Shown here: positions 45,201 through 56,591 of the stretch, piece after piece
Position numbering within the stretch: position 1 is the stretch's first letter
Layout: each line of letters starts with the position of its first letter
From: Artocarpus heterophyllus
Taxonomy: Eukaryota > Streptophyta > Magnoliopsida > Rosales > Moraceae
Assembly (NCBI GenBank): GCA_025403435.1
Contig: CM046341.1
Location: 13,973,219 to 14,037,218, forward strand
Direction of reading: 5' to 3'
Length of the DNA: 64,000 nucleotides
Program-made: the position numbers and the translations under genes
The notes under the pieces: model-generated
Databases searched by the model: none
What the model saw: the letters and a program-made list of their open reading frames with translations, nothing else
Told to the model about the DNA's origin: nothing

Positions 45201-46040
45201 ATGTTGCTTGAATGCCTTTTTTATGAAATGTTTATATGTTTTGTGATGAAAGACATTAAGAGAAAAGGTTTTACATTAAATGTTTATGAAAAACATTTCA
45301 TGTTTTCAAGAAAAGGTTTATGAACGACGTTTTAAGAAAAAACGTTTAAGAATTTTTTTACGAAAAACGTTTATGAAAAACGTTTCAAAAATGTTTTATG
45401 AAAAACGCTTATGAAAAACGTTTTCAGAAATGTTTATGGAAAACGTTCATGAAGAATGTTTTAAGAGAAAGGTTTTCATGAGAAAAGTTTTAAAGCATGA
45501 TTAAATGCTTTGTGAGTTTATGTTTGAACTTACTGAGCGAAAGCTCATTAAAAGTTTTTCATGCTGTAGGTAATATATGGGTGACCAATAGGACCCGTTA
45601 GAATAGCGGGGTGTTGCGAAAGACAGATGCGAAGATTTGGGTATGGATACCATCACTGTTTTCTTCCGCTATGCAAAGAAAATGTTTTCCACTATTTAAT
45701 ATAGTGTTTTCAAAGTTTTAAGAAAATCAGAGTTCTAAGAATTGTATTCAAAGTTTTAAGACACAGTTTACGAACTGTTGTATGTATTTATAAAGTAAAG
45801 TTTTAAGCTGTGATTTAATAATGGTTCTTATTAAGTTTTAAGAAATGATTTGAAATGATTTTAAGGGCAAGTGTTGAGCGATGTCTCAACTTGAAATGCG
45901 ACAGAGGTTGCATCAGTTTTAAAGAATGTTTAAAGAAAAAAAAATTATTTCAGTATTTTCTTACTAAGTAAGTAAGATTACTGTTTATGAAACGATGTTT
46001 AAATAAGTAAAGTGACTGCCCGAAAAGGCGGTTCGTCACA
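42256..46040 (+). repeat. 3' LTR of element C
   Basis: Matches 37391-41165 along its length with the same internal arrays, and ends GTTCGTCACA. The TAAAA duplication follows at 46041-46045. Confidence 0.95.
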
Positions 46041-46641
46041 TAAAAGCTCATTTTGTTGTGAAGGGCTTCACACAGAAAGAATGTGTCAATTATAATGAGA
46101 CTTTCTCTTTGGTTTCATCGAAAGACTCTTATAGGACTATAATGGCACTTATGTTGGGAGATGCAAAGAAGGTTTGCAAGTTAAAGAAATCCATCTATGG
46201 GCTAAAGAAGCTTTTGTCAGTGGTATTACAAATTTCATCAAGTTATCATCTCGTTTGGTTTTGAGATGAATATGGTAGATGATTGTATATACCACAAGTT
46301 TAGTAGGAGTATGTATATCTTTTTGGTTTTATATGTCGTTGACATTCTCCTTACCAGCAACGATATAGACTTATTGCATGAAAGTAAGAGATTTCTATTA
46401 AAGAAATTTGAGATGAAGGATCTTTGTGGCGCCTTTTTTGTGTTAGGTATATAGATACACTAGGATCGCTCTTGGGGTATTCTTGAATTATCACAAAAAG
46501 ACTATATCGAAAAGGCTCTTAAATGATATAGCATGCATGATTGCAATCCAGATAATACCCTGTGGCTAAGGGAGAAAAGTTTAGTCTAAATCAATGCCCC
46601 AAGAATTATTTTGAGATTCAGGAAATGTAGAAGATTCCTTA
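46041..46641 (+). pseudogene. Copia A: RT with deletion and lost active site
   Basis: Reads FVVKGFTQKECVNYNETFSL, SSKDSYRTIMAL, then directly GDAKKVCKLKKSIYGLK. About 40 codons that normally include the first catalytic Asp (DVKTAFL block) are missing. Further on come MVDDCIYHKFS and FLVLYVVDILLTSND, so the YVDD motif is YVVD. FEMKDLCGAFFVLGI follows, then stops, and DYIEKALK leads to the point where copia D enters at 46642. Either change alone would abolish polymerase activity. Confidence 0.92.
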
Positions 46642-48631
46642 TGTTGGAAACACGGTAAGCAGCGGAATTTTAAAATTTTATATTAGAGTAATTTCTAAAA
46701 CACAAGTTTGACATGTTATATTTATAAATTAAACAGATCTTACTAACCTTTTTGTGAAGAACCTCTGCAGCCTGTGAAGAGAAGTAACGTTCCAGAAAAG
46801 CCTCAACCAACTGGTCTTCTTTGCTATTCTCTATCCACAACCGGAGTGAGTGTGGGCTCACACGTACAGCTCTTCCACCAGTGACTCTCCTTCCAACCAA
46901 TAGAGAGAACCCAAAGCTATTGTTCGTGATTTGTGAACTAAAGCTCTCAAGGAGTTTTCAGATGCCCACTAGAAGAGTATCACTCTTAATCTCTCAAATT
47001 GATCTTTATTGATCTGTTTTGATCTGAGTAAATCATGAGACTCACTCCCTTTATATAGCCATTGGTCCAGGGGTCAGTCCTTATCAGATTAGCTCTTAAA
47101 AACTCGAAACAAAATCAAGTTTAGATCAATATCTGATAAGATCCGCATGAAAACGTGTAATCTTATCTCTCGTTGATCGGCAGGCCGAACTCCCGAGAAA
47201 AAAAAAATCACCGCGAATATTTTATTTTCCACCCGACATTCTAAAGGATAAAGTCTTAGTTTTGATTCAAATAACCCAATAGAGAAGTTATCTGATCAAA
47301 ACAAACTTTATCAAGACAATCTCTAAGAAAATAAATCAATTCACAAAAATTCTACAAGTTTATCTTGATCTAATTTATCCAAAATTAAATCAACCGATAA
47401 ACAGAAAAGAATTATCTGATCGCAATAATTCAACAAGTTTATCTTGAACTAACTTTTTACAAAATTAATTCAACAGATAAACATACATGAATTATTTGAT
47501 TCTTACAAATTTTAAACCAATCTGATAAATCCGACATAAGTCACCAATTATTGGAAAAGCACGCCGTGTCGTTACAGGATTTTGTGAGCTAGCAAAGGGG
47601 ACCAAAATAGACCTATAAAATTCAAGCTCATGATAATTATGAAACCCAATATCCCAGATATACAATTCATAATTATCAACTCCAACGCTACTCCACTAAA
47701 AGCTTGGAGCTGCACTCTCGAACTTTATAGAATTACGAAGCTCGTATAGCTAAGTCTCCATAACATATCATAGTGTATCGTATCCCCATATGATAATCCA
47801 TAATTGGCTTAAGGACAAGTTCTGTCTTACCTTCTCGATTATTTTTATCTTACATTCCATTGTCTCACCATTAGAAAACTTACCATCCAAAGATAGTATA
47901 CCATTCGGTTACACCTATGTATCCAAATAGTTGAGCGCTCTAGTTTTCCAATTACAGGACAACACATATAAGAGGATATCATTACTCCTAAAGAGGAGCT
48001 ATGGATTCCATATCTATGAATAACAATTCTATGCCATCAAGAGTCATGCCTCCAACGTACCGGCATGCATACCACTATTGAGATGTGGAAGTCACCCATT
48101 GGTACATCAAAAGACACAAGCCAAGACAACGGGCCCACTATTCATCTCAGGATTAAGATACAATACAAATGATTGTCTAAAGTGAATCGATTTGCCAAGA
48201 TAGAATTATTAATCCAAATCAATTCACTTTATGTCCCGATCCAACACATCGTCACCTATGACAACATGCCAATGTTTCTATTCACGAAGTCCAACTCCGA
48301 TGGCCAAGACAAACCATCTCCCAAAAGGGATATAGACAACATAACAATCTTTACATGAATAAAGCGCCCAACTTTATTCCCTCGATTACGGATCATATGT
48401 TTTAGACCGTCACCTTAAGAATCGTGTCTTCCGCATAATCAGTCCATCATATGCCCAATTCTTAAGATTTAGACTGACAGTCTTAGACTACTATTTGCTT
48501 ATCATACATTCATTGAATATGAACGTAAAGAGGACAAGATTTAGTATATATAAATAAATAAATTCTTTATTGATAAAAATGTCTCCAAAAACGTATTACA
48601 TTTTTACTCCTTAGGGCATACATGTCTAACA
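46642..48631 (-). repeat. 3' LTR of copia D
   Basis: The 1990-bp LTR reads TGTTGGAAACACGG...TGTCTAACA on the plus strand and matches 59592-61623 closely. It has a single exact dyad motif at 47177-47188 where the 5' LTR has three units. A TATA box with upstream CCAAT lies at 47050-47065 (minus strand). Confidence 0.96.
47177..47188. repeat. Single exact dyad TCGGCAGGCCGA in copia D 3' LTR
   Basis: The flanks TCTCGTTGA and ACTCCCGAG match the outer flanks of the three-unit cluster at 60124-60186, so two units were lost here or gained there. Confidence 0.9.
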
Positions 48632-48645
48632 ATCTCCCACTTGCA
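48632..48645 (-). other. Polypurine tract of copia D
   Basis: The minus strand reads GCAAGTGGGAGAT before the LTR start TGTTAGAC. Confidence 0.8.
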
Positions 48646-49572
48646 CTAAGTGAGTAAATACAGCAAATTTTGCATCCCTATAGCTTCCACATGCCTCTCG
48701 AAGACTCTCCTAGTAAGTGTCTTCGTAAATGGATCAGCTAAATTGTCCTCTGACGTGATCTTGCACACCGTGACATGCCCGCCCTCAACGAAGTCCTTTA
48801 TCACATGATACTTTCGATCAATATGCTTACTCTTCTTGTGAAATCTTGGTTCCTTAGCATTAGCTACCACTGCAGTGTTATCACAGTATAGTGATACTGC
48901 TTTATCGATACCAGGAACTACCTCAAGATCTCCAAGGAACTTGCAGAGCCACACTACTTCTTTCGAAGGATCACTAGCCTCCACATTCTTGGCCTCCATC
49001 ATTGAATCCAAAGTGCAATCTTGCTTCACACTTCTCCAACTGATGGCACCGTTGCTTAGAGTAAACACAAACCCCGAAGTTGATTTCCAAGAATCCAGAC
49101 AGGATTGAAAATCTGAATCAGTGTATCCTAGAGGAGTTAAATCCTCACCCGAGTACACAAGCATATACCCTCGAGTCATTCTCAGGTACTTGAAAATATG
49201 CTTTACCGCAACCCAATGGTTCGGTCCTGGATCCGCCTGAAATCGACTTACAATCCCGACCGCATAGCTAATATCCAGTCGTGTGCAAAGCATGGCATAC
49301 ATGAGACTACCCACTACCGAAGCATAAGGCACCTTCTTCATGTATTCTCTTTCTTCATAAGACTTTGGAGAGTCTTTCTTAGAAAGAGTAATTCCAGACC
49401 TAGATGGTTGCCCACCTTTCTTGGAATCCTGCATTGCAAACCTCCTGAGAATTTTATCTATGTAGCTGGCTTGTGACAAAGCTATCATTTTGTTCTTCCT
49501 ATCCTGAAAGATCTGGATACCGAGAACAAAATTAGCCTCACCCAAGTCCTTCATGTCAAACTGCTTAGTCAA
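48646..49572 (-). pseudogene. Copia D: RT C-terminal part and RNase H
   Basis: This is a 308-codon open frame. RT part: FDMKDLGEANFVLGIQIFQD, ALSQASYIDKILRRF, VPYASVVGSLMYAMLCTRLD and NHWVAVKHIFKYLR. RNase H follows with LGYTDSDFQSC, GAISWRSVKQ, the box MEAKNVEA (usually MEAEYVA), LYCDNTAVVANAKEPRFH and KKSKHIDRKYH. It ends EDNLADPFTKTL and HVEAIGM. The changed MEAEY box could affect the catalytic Glu region. The Met at 49572 is inside RT, not a true start. A frameshift just upstream separates it from the YVDD region. Confidence 0.93.
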
Positions 49573-50298
49573 CTATAATTTGATCGATGACAAGCCCCAA
49601 TGTCATTGCCAATTAGCAGAATATCATCCACATAGAGCAATAGAAAAACCACCTTTCCATCCTCAATGTGTTTGTAAACACATGATTCGTTCACATTTTG
49701 TGTGAACCCATAAGTCTTAAGCACTTGATCAAATCTTATGTTCCAAGAACAGGAAGCCTACTTAAGTCTACAAATTGACTTTAGCAGCTTACATACCTTA
49801 ACCTCTTGACCCGCGACCTTGAACCCGTCTGGTTGTTCCATATAAATAGACCCATCAAGATAGCCATTTAGAAAAGCCATCTTGACATCCATCTATCAAA
49901 TCTTGTAGTCGAGAGCGGCATCTATGGACAAGAGAATCCGGATGGACTTAAGCATGGCTACAGGCGAAAAGGTTTCCTCATAATTGATTCCTTCCTTTTG
50001 CGTATAGCCCTTAGCTACCAGTCTAGCCTTAAAGGTTTCAATCTTTCCATCCACTCCTCTTTTCCTCTTGTAGATCCACTTACACCCTATGGGTTTTACC
50101 CCTTCAGGAAGATCCACAAGCTCCCAGACCTGATTAGTCTCCATAGACTTCATCTATATGTTCATGGTCTCTATCCAAAGTTTTGAATCATCATCCTCCA
50201 TAGCTTCTGCATAAGTATAAGGATCCCTATCATGTTCATCCGGTTCAGCCAAAAAGACCTCCCCATTGAAAATATACCTTTTAGGTTGACGCTCGATC
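49573..50298 (-). pseudogene. Copia D: RT N-terminal and catalytic part
   Basis: Open frame 50153-49896 reads [39 protein letters not shown] and [14 protein letters not shown]. Two adjacent stops (TGA TAG) follow, where the family has Trp-Gln before MDVKMAFLNG. The region continues with KLLKSICRLK, SWNIRFDQVLKTYGF and LLLYVDDILLIGNDIG, so the YVDD site is intact. A frame change near 49590 leads into the RNase H frame. The segment upstream of 50153 (to 50298) is the linker from integrase, cut by solo LTR E. Confidence 0.9.
50294..50298. repeat. Target site duplication CGATC of solo LTR E (left)
   Basis: An identical CGATC stands at 53257-53261. Confidence 0.93.
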
Positions 50299-50546
50299 TG
50301 TAACACCCACCTATTTTTATGTAATGAATTATGTTAAGTTAGTAAAGACGTTAATAATATTTTATTAATAAATTATGTTATATGTTATGAAATATGCTTT
50401 AAATGTTACTAACTTTTTATGTCAAGTTTTATGACAGGTGATGACCGCTTGGAATCGTTGTGCTCAAGTGTTCATGATTATTTTAATGAATGTTTAATTA
50501 TGATGCATGATGAATTGAATGTTTTAATCTGTGGCATTTAAGGATA

Positions 50547-50690
50547 GTTCGATAGGCCAAACTTTTAAGTTCGGCAGGCCAAACAGACTGCCAAAGATCG
50601 GTAGGCCGAAGAAATCAATCGGCAGGTTGAACTTGGTAGAATTGGCAGGCCGAAGAGGAAAATCGGCAGGCCGACCATGGCTGACGAGTA
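50547..50690. repeat. Dyad-motif cluster, U3 of solo LTR E
   Basis: About seven units, one exact at 50663-50674. It corresponds to 18434-18541 and 884-984 on the opposite strand. Confidence 0.88.
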
Positions 50691-52467
50691 GTCAGTAGAA
50701 ATCTCTCCAAATATATGGTTGAGTTAATTATGTTACTTGGGTGATTTATTGTGATTAATTAGCATATTAATGGAATAATTTTATCAGTTAAGGAAATAAG
50801 GGGTTTGACTTTGCATTGATTTGTGTTATTTTAAATGGTTTCCTATTTTAAGAGGGCAAAATATGGTAAGATGTGATGATTTGCTTGACTTTCTTTTTTC
50901 TTCTCTACTTCCTTCACGCTTTGGGCTATCAAACAGTCAGAAATCCTAACTTAATGAAGGGAATTGAATTCCCATCAATTATGCTCACTATGTTAAAATT
51001 TTTAACGTTCCTTTTTCATCATTTTTCTTTCTCATTCTCACGTTTCTCTCTCTCAAAATTCTGAGACGTTTGTCTTTTCTCTTCCTCTTCTCTTCTCCAC
51101 GCATTCCATTCCTTCTCTCTCAAAAATTTTCTGCAAGAAAATTGAAAAAAAAAGTTATATTTCGTTGATTAAATTCAAGGGTTTGAGAAGAAATTTCAAG
51201 GTAAGAACTCAGTTTTTCTTTGTGTTTTTGAAAAGAAATTCTTCTCAATTCGTCTACAATATCTTTCTTTAGGTATTGTATTTGTTTTGAATTTTTAATA
51301 TGTTATACATGTATGTGTTATGAGATGCTTTCCTAAGTTTCAAGTTGTTTCAACGTTTTTATGATAAAATATGAATTTTCTATCTTCTACCCCTCACAGT
51401 AAATTTTACTGTTTAATCTTGATGCATGAAAAAAAAATAATGTTATTCAAGGGGTAAATATGATGTTTTTCATGATAATCGTCAAGAATGTGCATGTATA
51501 ATGTATGATAAATGTATTTTATGTTATGAAATTTTTATGGAAATACATTAAGAAAACTGTTTTAATAAATGTTATTTCTGGATTTTGTTTATGAAATGTT
51601 ATGTATGTTTAAATGATTTTATGATAATGTAGTAATTGTATGCATGATAATATGGTGTTTGTATGAATTTTAAAATGTATGTATTTTAAATTATTAGAAA
51701 ACATTTTTCAAAAATATTTTTATGTTTATAATGTATGAAATGTTTTGATGATAATATTTAAGGCAGCATGTTATGAATAGTATTTTTATGTGATGATAAT
51801 GTTATGTTTTCTCAATGATGATTATGATTATAATATGAGATGAATGTATTTATGAATGTTATATGAATGGATGTTTTATGATAAGTATTAATTTTATTGT
51901 ATTTTTAAATGGATAAATGGCATGAACACTCAAAGAAGCGAGCACATCGAGACCGCAGTGTCATCACAAAAGTATATTAAGGTTAAGTAAGCTAGCGTTA
52001 AGGTAAGTATATTCTCACCTGCAACATGACACCTTTTTCAAGGTTTGATGATATGTTTACAATGATGTTCATGATGATTTTATGATAATTTTCCTTAAAG
52101 GATTTCTTATGAAAGATTTTCATGATTTAAAGTTATGCATGCATGATGATGACATGTTTCAAAGCATGAAAATTATGTATATATATGTATCACTTAATAA
52201 GTGTTGCACACCAATGTTATGCTATGATATGTTATGATGTCATGTTTGGTTTAGGATTAGCTACCCTTCTCCTCTCATGACGGCGCGCCTATGATGATGC
52301 TTATGGTGCAACACTTGGACCCTTAAGATAAAAATGGAATAAGTTTTAATATGGTCAATGTAACGAAAGATATGTTTTATGAAATTGTGCTTAAGGCACT
52401 CCTATGATATGATGATGATGAAGATGTATATAAAATGTTTTATATTGTGAGAATTATATGTACTTAC

Positions 52468-52505
52468 TAAGCATTAGCTTAATCATGTTTTATGTCATGT
52501 TGCAG
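52468..52505 (+). other. Stem TAAGC-ATTA-GCTTA upstream of putative 3' splice site (solo LTR E)
   Basis: The stem (52468-52481) follows CTTACTAAGC; GTTGCAG ends at 52505, 24 nt on. The donor-like GTAAGT at 52003-52008 would give a 503-nt intron, against 506 nt in the outer LTR. Confidence 0.55.
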
Positions 52506-52763
52506 ATAAGGGTAAGAAAATCATGGAATAGGTGGAGGACATGGAAGGGCGTGTGGACACAAAGCTCAATGAATTGTAACCTGAAGAAACGCCAAGATGA
52601 ACGTCTTATGTTTTAAATCAAGTTTTATATGTTGAGTTTTAAGAATATTTGAACTATGGTTTTATAAGTTATTTTATCATTTTAGTGAATTTTGATCTTC
52701 CGCATTTTTATGAAAGTTTGTTTGTTTTAAAAAAAAAATAAGTTTTCTCAAAGTTTTTGGCTC

Positions 52764-52940
52764 GGTCGGCCTGCCGAACATCCTTGGTCGGCCTGCCGAA
52801 GTCTGAAAGTTTGGCCCGCCGATGATGTTTTCGGCCTGCCGAACGTTGATGAGTTTTTAAGCCAGTTTTGTAAAGCCTCTGCCGGCTTGCCGATCATGTT
52901 CGGCCTGCCGAAGTCCCAAGTTCAGCCTGCCGAACTGTGG
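52764..52940. repeat. Dyad-motif cluster, 3' part of solo LTR E
   Basis: Exact copies at 52766-52777, 52788-52799, 52831-52842 and 52900-52911, with about three degenerate ones between and after. It is the densest cluster of exact copies in the window. Confidence 0.93.
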
Positions 52941-53261
52941 GAGTAAGTAAGCTTTAAATGTTATGATGATTGATGAGATATATTGTGATGTTTATATAAG
53001 TCTTGATTTTTACAACTTGGTATATTTAAAGTATAATTGAATAAATTATGATATGGAATGAGTTAAGCAATGTTATTTAACAATGTTAAGTTATTAAAAA
53101 AAATGTATGAATGGATCCTGGATAAGTATGTTTTGTTATATTTACAATTTAAAAGTATTGCATAAGTTTTGGACTTATGTTTATGATTAAAGTTTAAACA
53201 AGTATGAATGTAAGTATGTAACGACATCTGTGACGTCCGAATTAAGGGGCGTTACACGATC

Positions 53262-53925
53262 CTCGCACTACGCCGAAGCCCCTGAGATTGTTGTTCAGGT
53301 TTGTTTGGTTTTTCTACACCGATCGGAGTGGTTTCGTTTGGAACCTCCAGAGTGAACGGATCACCCCTTAACTCCTCAACCACTACTTTGCTTTGAGGTT
53401 TAAAATCGTCCATGTAACTCTCTTCAAGGAAAGTCGCATTAGTTGAAACCACGACTTTATTTTCCTTTGGGTTATAAAAATAACCCCCTTTAGTCCCTTT
53501 TGGATATCCTACAAACATGCAAACTTTCGAACGTGCTTCCAACTTATTCGGATCCTTAAACAGGACATGAGCTGGACATCCCCATATGCGAATATGGTTT
53601 AAGGATGTCTTCCGTCTTGTCCACAACTCGTGAGGAGTTTTAGGGACCGATTTTGAAGGCACATTGTTCAAAAGATAACATGCGATTTGTAGTGCATATC
53701 CCCAAAAGGATAAAGGCAATGATGAATAACTCATCATGGACCGAATCATGTCCAACAAAGTCCAATTCCTTCTCTCCGCTACGCCATTATGATGCGGAGT
53801 GCCCGGCGCAGTCAAATGGGATAAAATCCCATTCTCTAATAAGTGTCTCAAGAATTCATCAGAAAGGTATTCTCCACCTCGATCAGATCGAAGTGCCTTT
53901 ATGGGTTTACCTAATTGCTTTTCCA
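53262..53925 (-). pseudogene. Copia D: integrase, C-terminal half of split gene
   Basis: An unbroken frame of over 220 codons: the second catalytic Asp in [17 protein letters not shown], then [17 protein letters not shown] with the catalytic Glu. Downstream come [49 protein letters not shown] and [16 protein letters not shown] linker with [14 protein letters not shown] leads towards RT. The gene is cut upstream by solo LTR F at 53926 and downstream by solo LTR E. The first half is at 56285-56591. Confidence 0.93.
53921..53925. repeat. Target site duplication TTCCA of solo LTR F (left)
   Basis: An identical TTCCA stands at 56285-56289. Confidence 0.93.
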
Positions 53926-56284
53926 TGTAACGCCCCTATATGGGGGTTAATAGTTTTTAATGAGATAAAATAAAAATAAATAATAAAAGTAAAACCTTAA
54001 AAATAAAATTTGCCCGGGACTTAAATGAAAACTCTCAACTCAAAAATAAAAATATAAACGACAATTAAACCACAGTTTAATGTAGCACCTTAAATTTAAT
54101 AATATAAACTGTTGTCATCATCATTTTAACCCTCATCACATTGTAATACAGTCACAGAAAGTAACAATTGATGCTTACATTATCATGAAGAACATTCTCA
54201 ACAATTGAAGCAGTCCCAATGTAATATAGCTACATCACGTCCTCAACTATATTTCTCGTAGCCACCTTACACTTAGTGAGTCCTGAAAAGATATAAACAT
54301 AAGGGAATGAGCAACACTATGCTCAGTAGAGAAAGCCATTACTCACCTTTAGGTTTTTATCATTACCACATTAAAATCTGCATGGTTAATAAGTTACATC
54401 ATATTCCAGATTATGAGGTTTATTATGATCACATCTTATGGATACCGTAGTTAATCATTACCAAGTGTCATAATTACACATTTATACAAATATTAACAAT
54501 CATCATTGTTCCTAGGTATCCATGTTAAATTGAGTATCACTCAACTCATCGAAACCCAAATGGGCGCACTTGATCACCCTATAAACATTCCAAGGGTGTT
54601 CCGGTGAGGGGACATCAAGCCCCGAGTCCTCACCAAATCGATTCCTGTACAGTGTGTTCTGGGACTTTCAACCCAAGGAAGCGTCATCGCCTTCCCCCTA
54701 TTTTACCTTTTAGGGTTTTCATGCCCAAGGACGTAACCGTCGCCCTCTTCATGTCTTACAATTTCTCTATATTGAATCATTATCAATAGAGTTAGTTTTC
54801 CTAACCATGCTTCTCAATTTATAACATGTGTAAATTCATTATGTTCCTCGCCGTACAATACAAGACGAGTCCATGTCATAGTTTCATATGTGATAATCAT
54901 ATAATATCAGTTCAACATAGATATATATATATTGCGGCAAAACAATCAATTTTAATTCTATAAAAACCTCACAAAAGATGAGTAATAGAATCCCTACCTT
55001 TCAAGCTTATCAACAATCTTTTAATCCTGGAATCAGTTAACGTTAGCTCCATACTCCCTTGATCCTAAGGTGTGCATAAGGACAATTAAAACTAAAGCAC
55101 AACATACAACTACATTCATAAATAAATCATGTGTAAACCTATCTTACTAGTATGCCATTAAAGCTTTTATATAAATCTCTTTCGAATACCACAGTAAACA
55201 ATTTTTGTCTTAACACAATATAAAATGTGAACAAGTAATCTATATGTTTTAGTCCCTAATAAGATTCATCAATCACTTAGGATAATATTGGAAAGGTTGC
55301 AAGACATTAAAGAATTAGGTGGTGAGCAAAGATGGGTTCTTGGTTCAGGTTAGCAGCTGGTATACCATAACAAACTGGCAGATTTACTAGTTTCCAATAC
55401 AAAAATTGAATAATTCTTAGAAAATAAAATACAACTCCGATGTAGGTTTATGATAGCTCGTTAGAAAGCCTAGGATGCTACTTTTCAAATATGCAAACCA
55501 ATTCATAAAATTCATTTTAATTTAATCTTAGAATTTCAAGAAATAGCCACTGCCCATAGAGGTATTACAAAGTTTAACAATATAAATTTTCTGTCTAGGG
55601 CATATACACTTAGACTTCATACATATGCTCCAAAATAGCAACAAACATATACTTAGGTTTAAGAACGCAAATTTGAATAATCCTTTAGTATAAAAGAAAA
55701 TTTATAAATGAAAGACTAAATTTGTTCATAAGATTCTAACCTCGGATTATGGTTAGTTGGAAGCTTGAAATGGCTTCAAAACAGGTTCCTTTACTTCGGT
55801 ATGACTGAAATTCTTGCTCAAATGGAGGTGATCGTGGCTGATTTTTATGGCTGCCTTGAAGAAGTTCTCTAAGTATTTTGCTTCAGCAAAGAAATAAGAA
55901 GAAGAGTGTGGGAACCGTGGAAGAGAAAGGAAGAAAAGATGAAGTCTTTGAAGAGAAGTGATAGAAACAATTATAGAGGAGACATGTTGAAGCATGTCAC
56001 GGAGGAAATAAAGAAAATGAGGGTCAAGAGTAGTTGGAAAAGATATCCTTATGTCTCATCTAAAGACTTTAACACACATAATGCCAATATGACATTTTTG
56101 AGATTTATTAGAAGTTCTAAGGCTTTTTAGTAATCATACTAAATAAATATAGGAGAATTTTAGAAAATTTAAAAATAGATAAAAATAAATATTATAAAAT
56201 AAATTTAAATGAAGCAATTTTTTTTATACATTAAAAATTAATTTAATTACCTCAATACCCATTAGGAGAATAACGGGTGTCACA
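53926..56284 (-). mobile_element. Solo LTR F, separate gypsy-like family
   Basis: A 2359-bp unit, TGTAACGCCCC...GGGTGTCACA, flanked by perfect TTCCA copies. It holds no coding domain. A stem with acceptor-like AG (54325-54283) and a donor-like AAG-GTAGGG (near 55000) both read on the minus strand, so it is probably minus. It has no dyad-motif cluster. Its termini match the style of the Tekay-like LTRs, but its body is not similar to them. Confidence 0.9.
54283..54325 (-). other. Stem TGAGC-N8-GCTCA upstream of putative 3' splice site (solo LTR F)
   Basis: On the minus strand CTACTGAGC opens the stem (54325-54308, 8-nt loop). ATCTTTTCAG ends at 54283, 24 nt on. Confidence 0.5.
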
Positions 56285-56591
56285 TTCCACTTCAGCCCGA
56301 AACTCCCTGAACTTGTCATAAGTTTTGCTTTTGTGGTGCATCGGGTACACATACCCATATCTTGAGTAATCGTCAATAAAAGTGACGAAGTGCTCATACC
56401 CTCCTCGTGCCCAGATGTTCATCGGTCCACAAACATCACTATGCACAAGTTCTAGAACCCCTCGGCCCTATTGCCCTTAGACCCGTATGGTCTTTTGGTC
56501 ATTTTACCCTCCAAACAAGATTCACATTGAGGTATAGATTCCACCTTTAAGTGACTTAAAGGTCCATCCCTTACCAACCTTTGAATCCTAT
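56285..56591 (-). pseudogene. Copia D: integrase, N-terminal half
   Basis: Reads LVHSDVCGPMN-like sequence with the first catalytic Asp, then GGYEHFVTFIDDYSRYGYVY and KTYDKFREFRAEVE, ending at the TTCCA junction. The zinc region upstream (56591-56450) has stops. The half is in frame with 53925 once one target copy is discounted. Confidence 0.9.

Larger units (their letters stand above)
37391..46040 (+). mobile_element. Element C: long-LTR, non-coding gypsy derivative
   Basis: Two LTRs of 3775 and 3785 bp enclose only 1090 bp. The primer site (41168-41178), the polypurine tract (42243-42254) and a perfect TAAAA target duplication are intact, so the element was mobile as a unit. No gag or pol domain is readable. 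The phrase before the 3' LTR (GGACGAAAATTG, then AAGGAGGGTAGA) and the LTR ends TGTAACACCC...CA resemble Tekay/Del chromoviruses. C is therefore best read as a deletion derivative of that lineage that used enzymes supplied in trans. The first 70 bp of the two LTRs differ at three positions. Confidence 0.93.
50299..53256 (+). mobile_element. Solo LTR E, same family as outer gypsy LTR
   Basis: A 2958-bp unit, TGTAACACCCACC...GGGGCGTTACA, flanked by a perfect CGATC duplication. It is the reverse complement match of 15666-18788 and so lies in plus orientation, opposite to the outer gypsy element. It has no partner LTR or internal region. It carries both dyad clusters, a CT-rich leader (50890-51120), donor-like AAG-GTAAG (51200) and AAG-GTAAGT (52003), and TTGCAG at 52505. 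Confidence 0.94.

Noticed and set aside
55753..56130. Opposed small frames in solo LTR F
   Set aside because: No domain, within a solo LTR and near its minus-strand start; likely chance frames in leader sequence.
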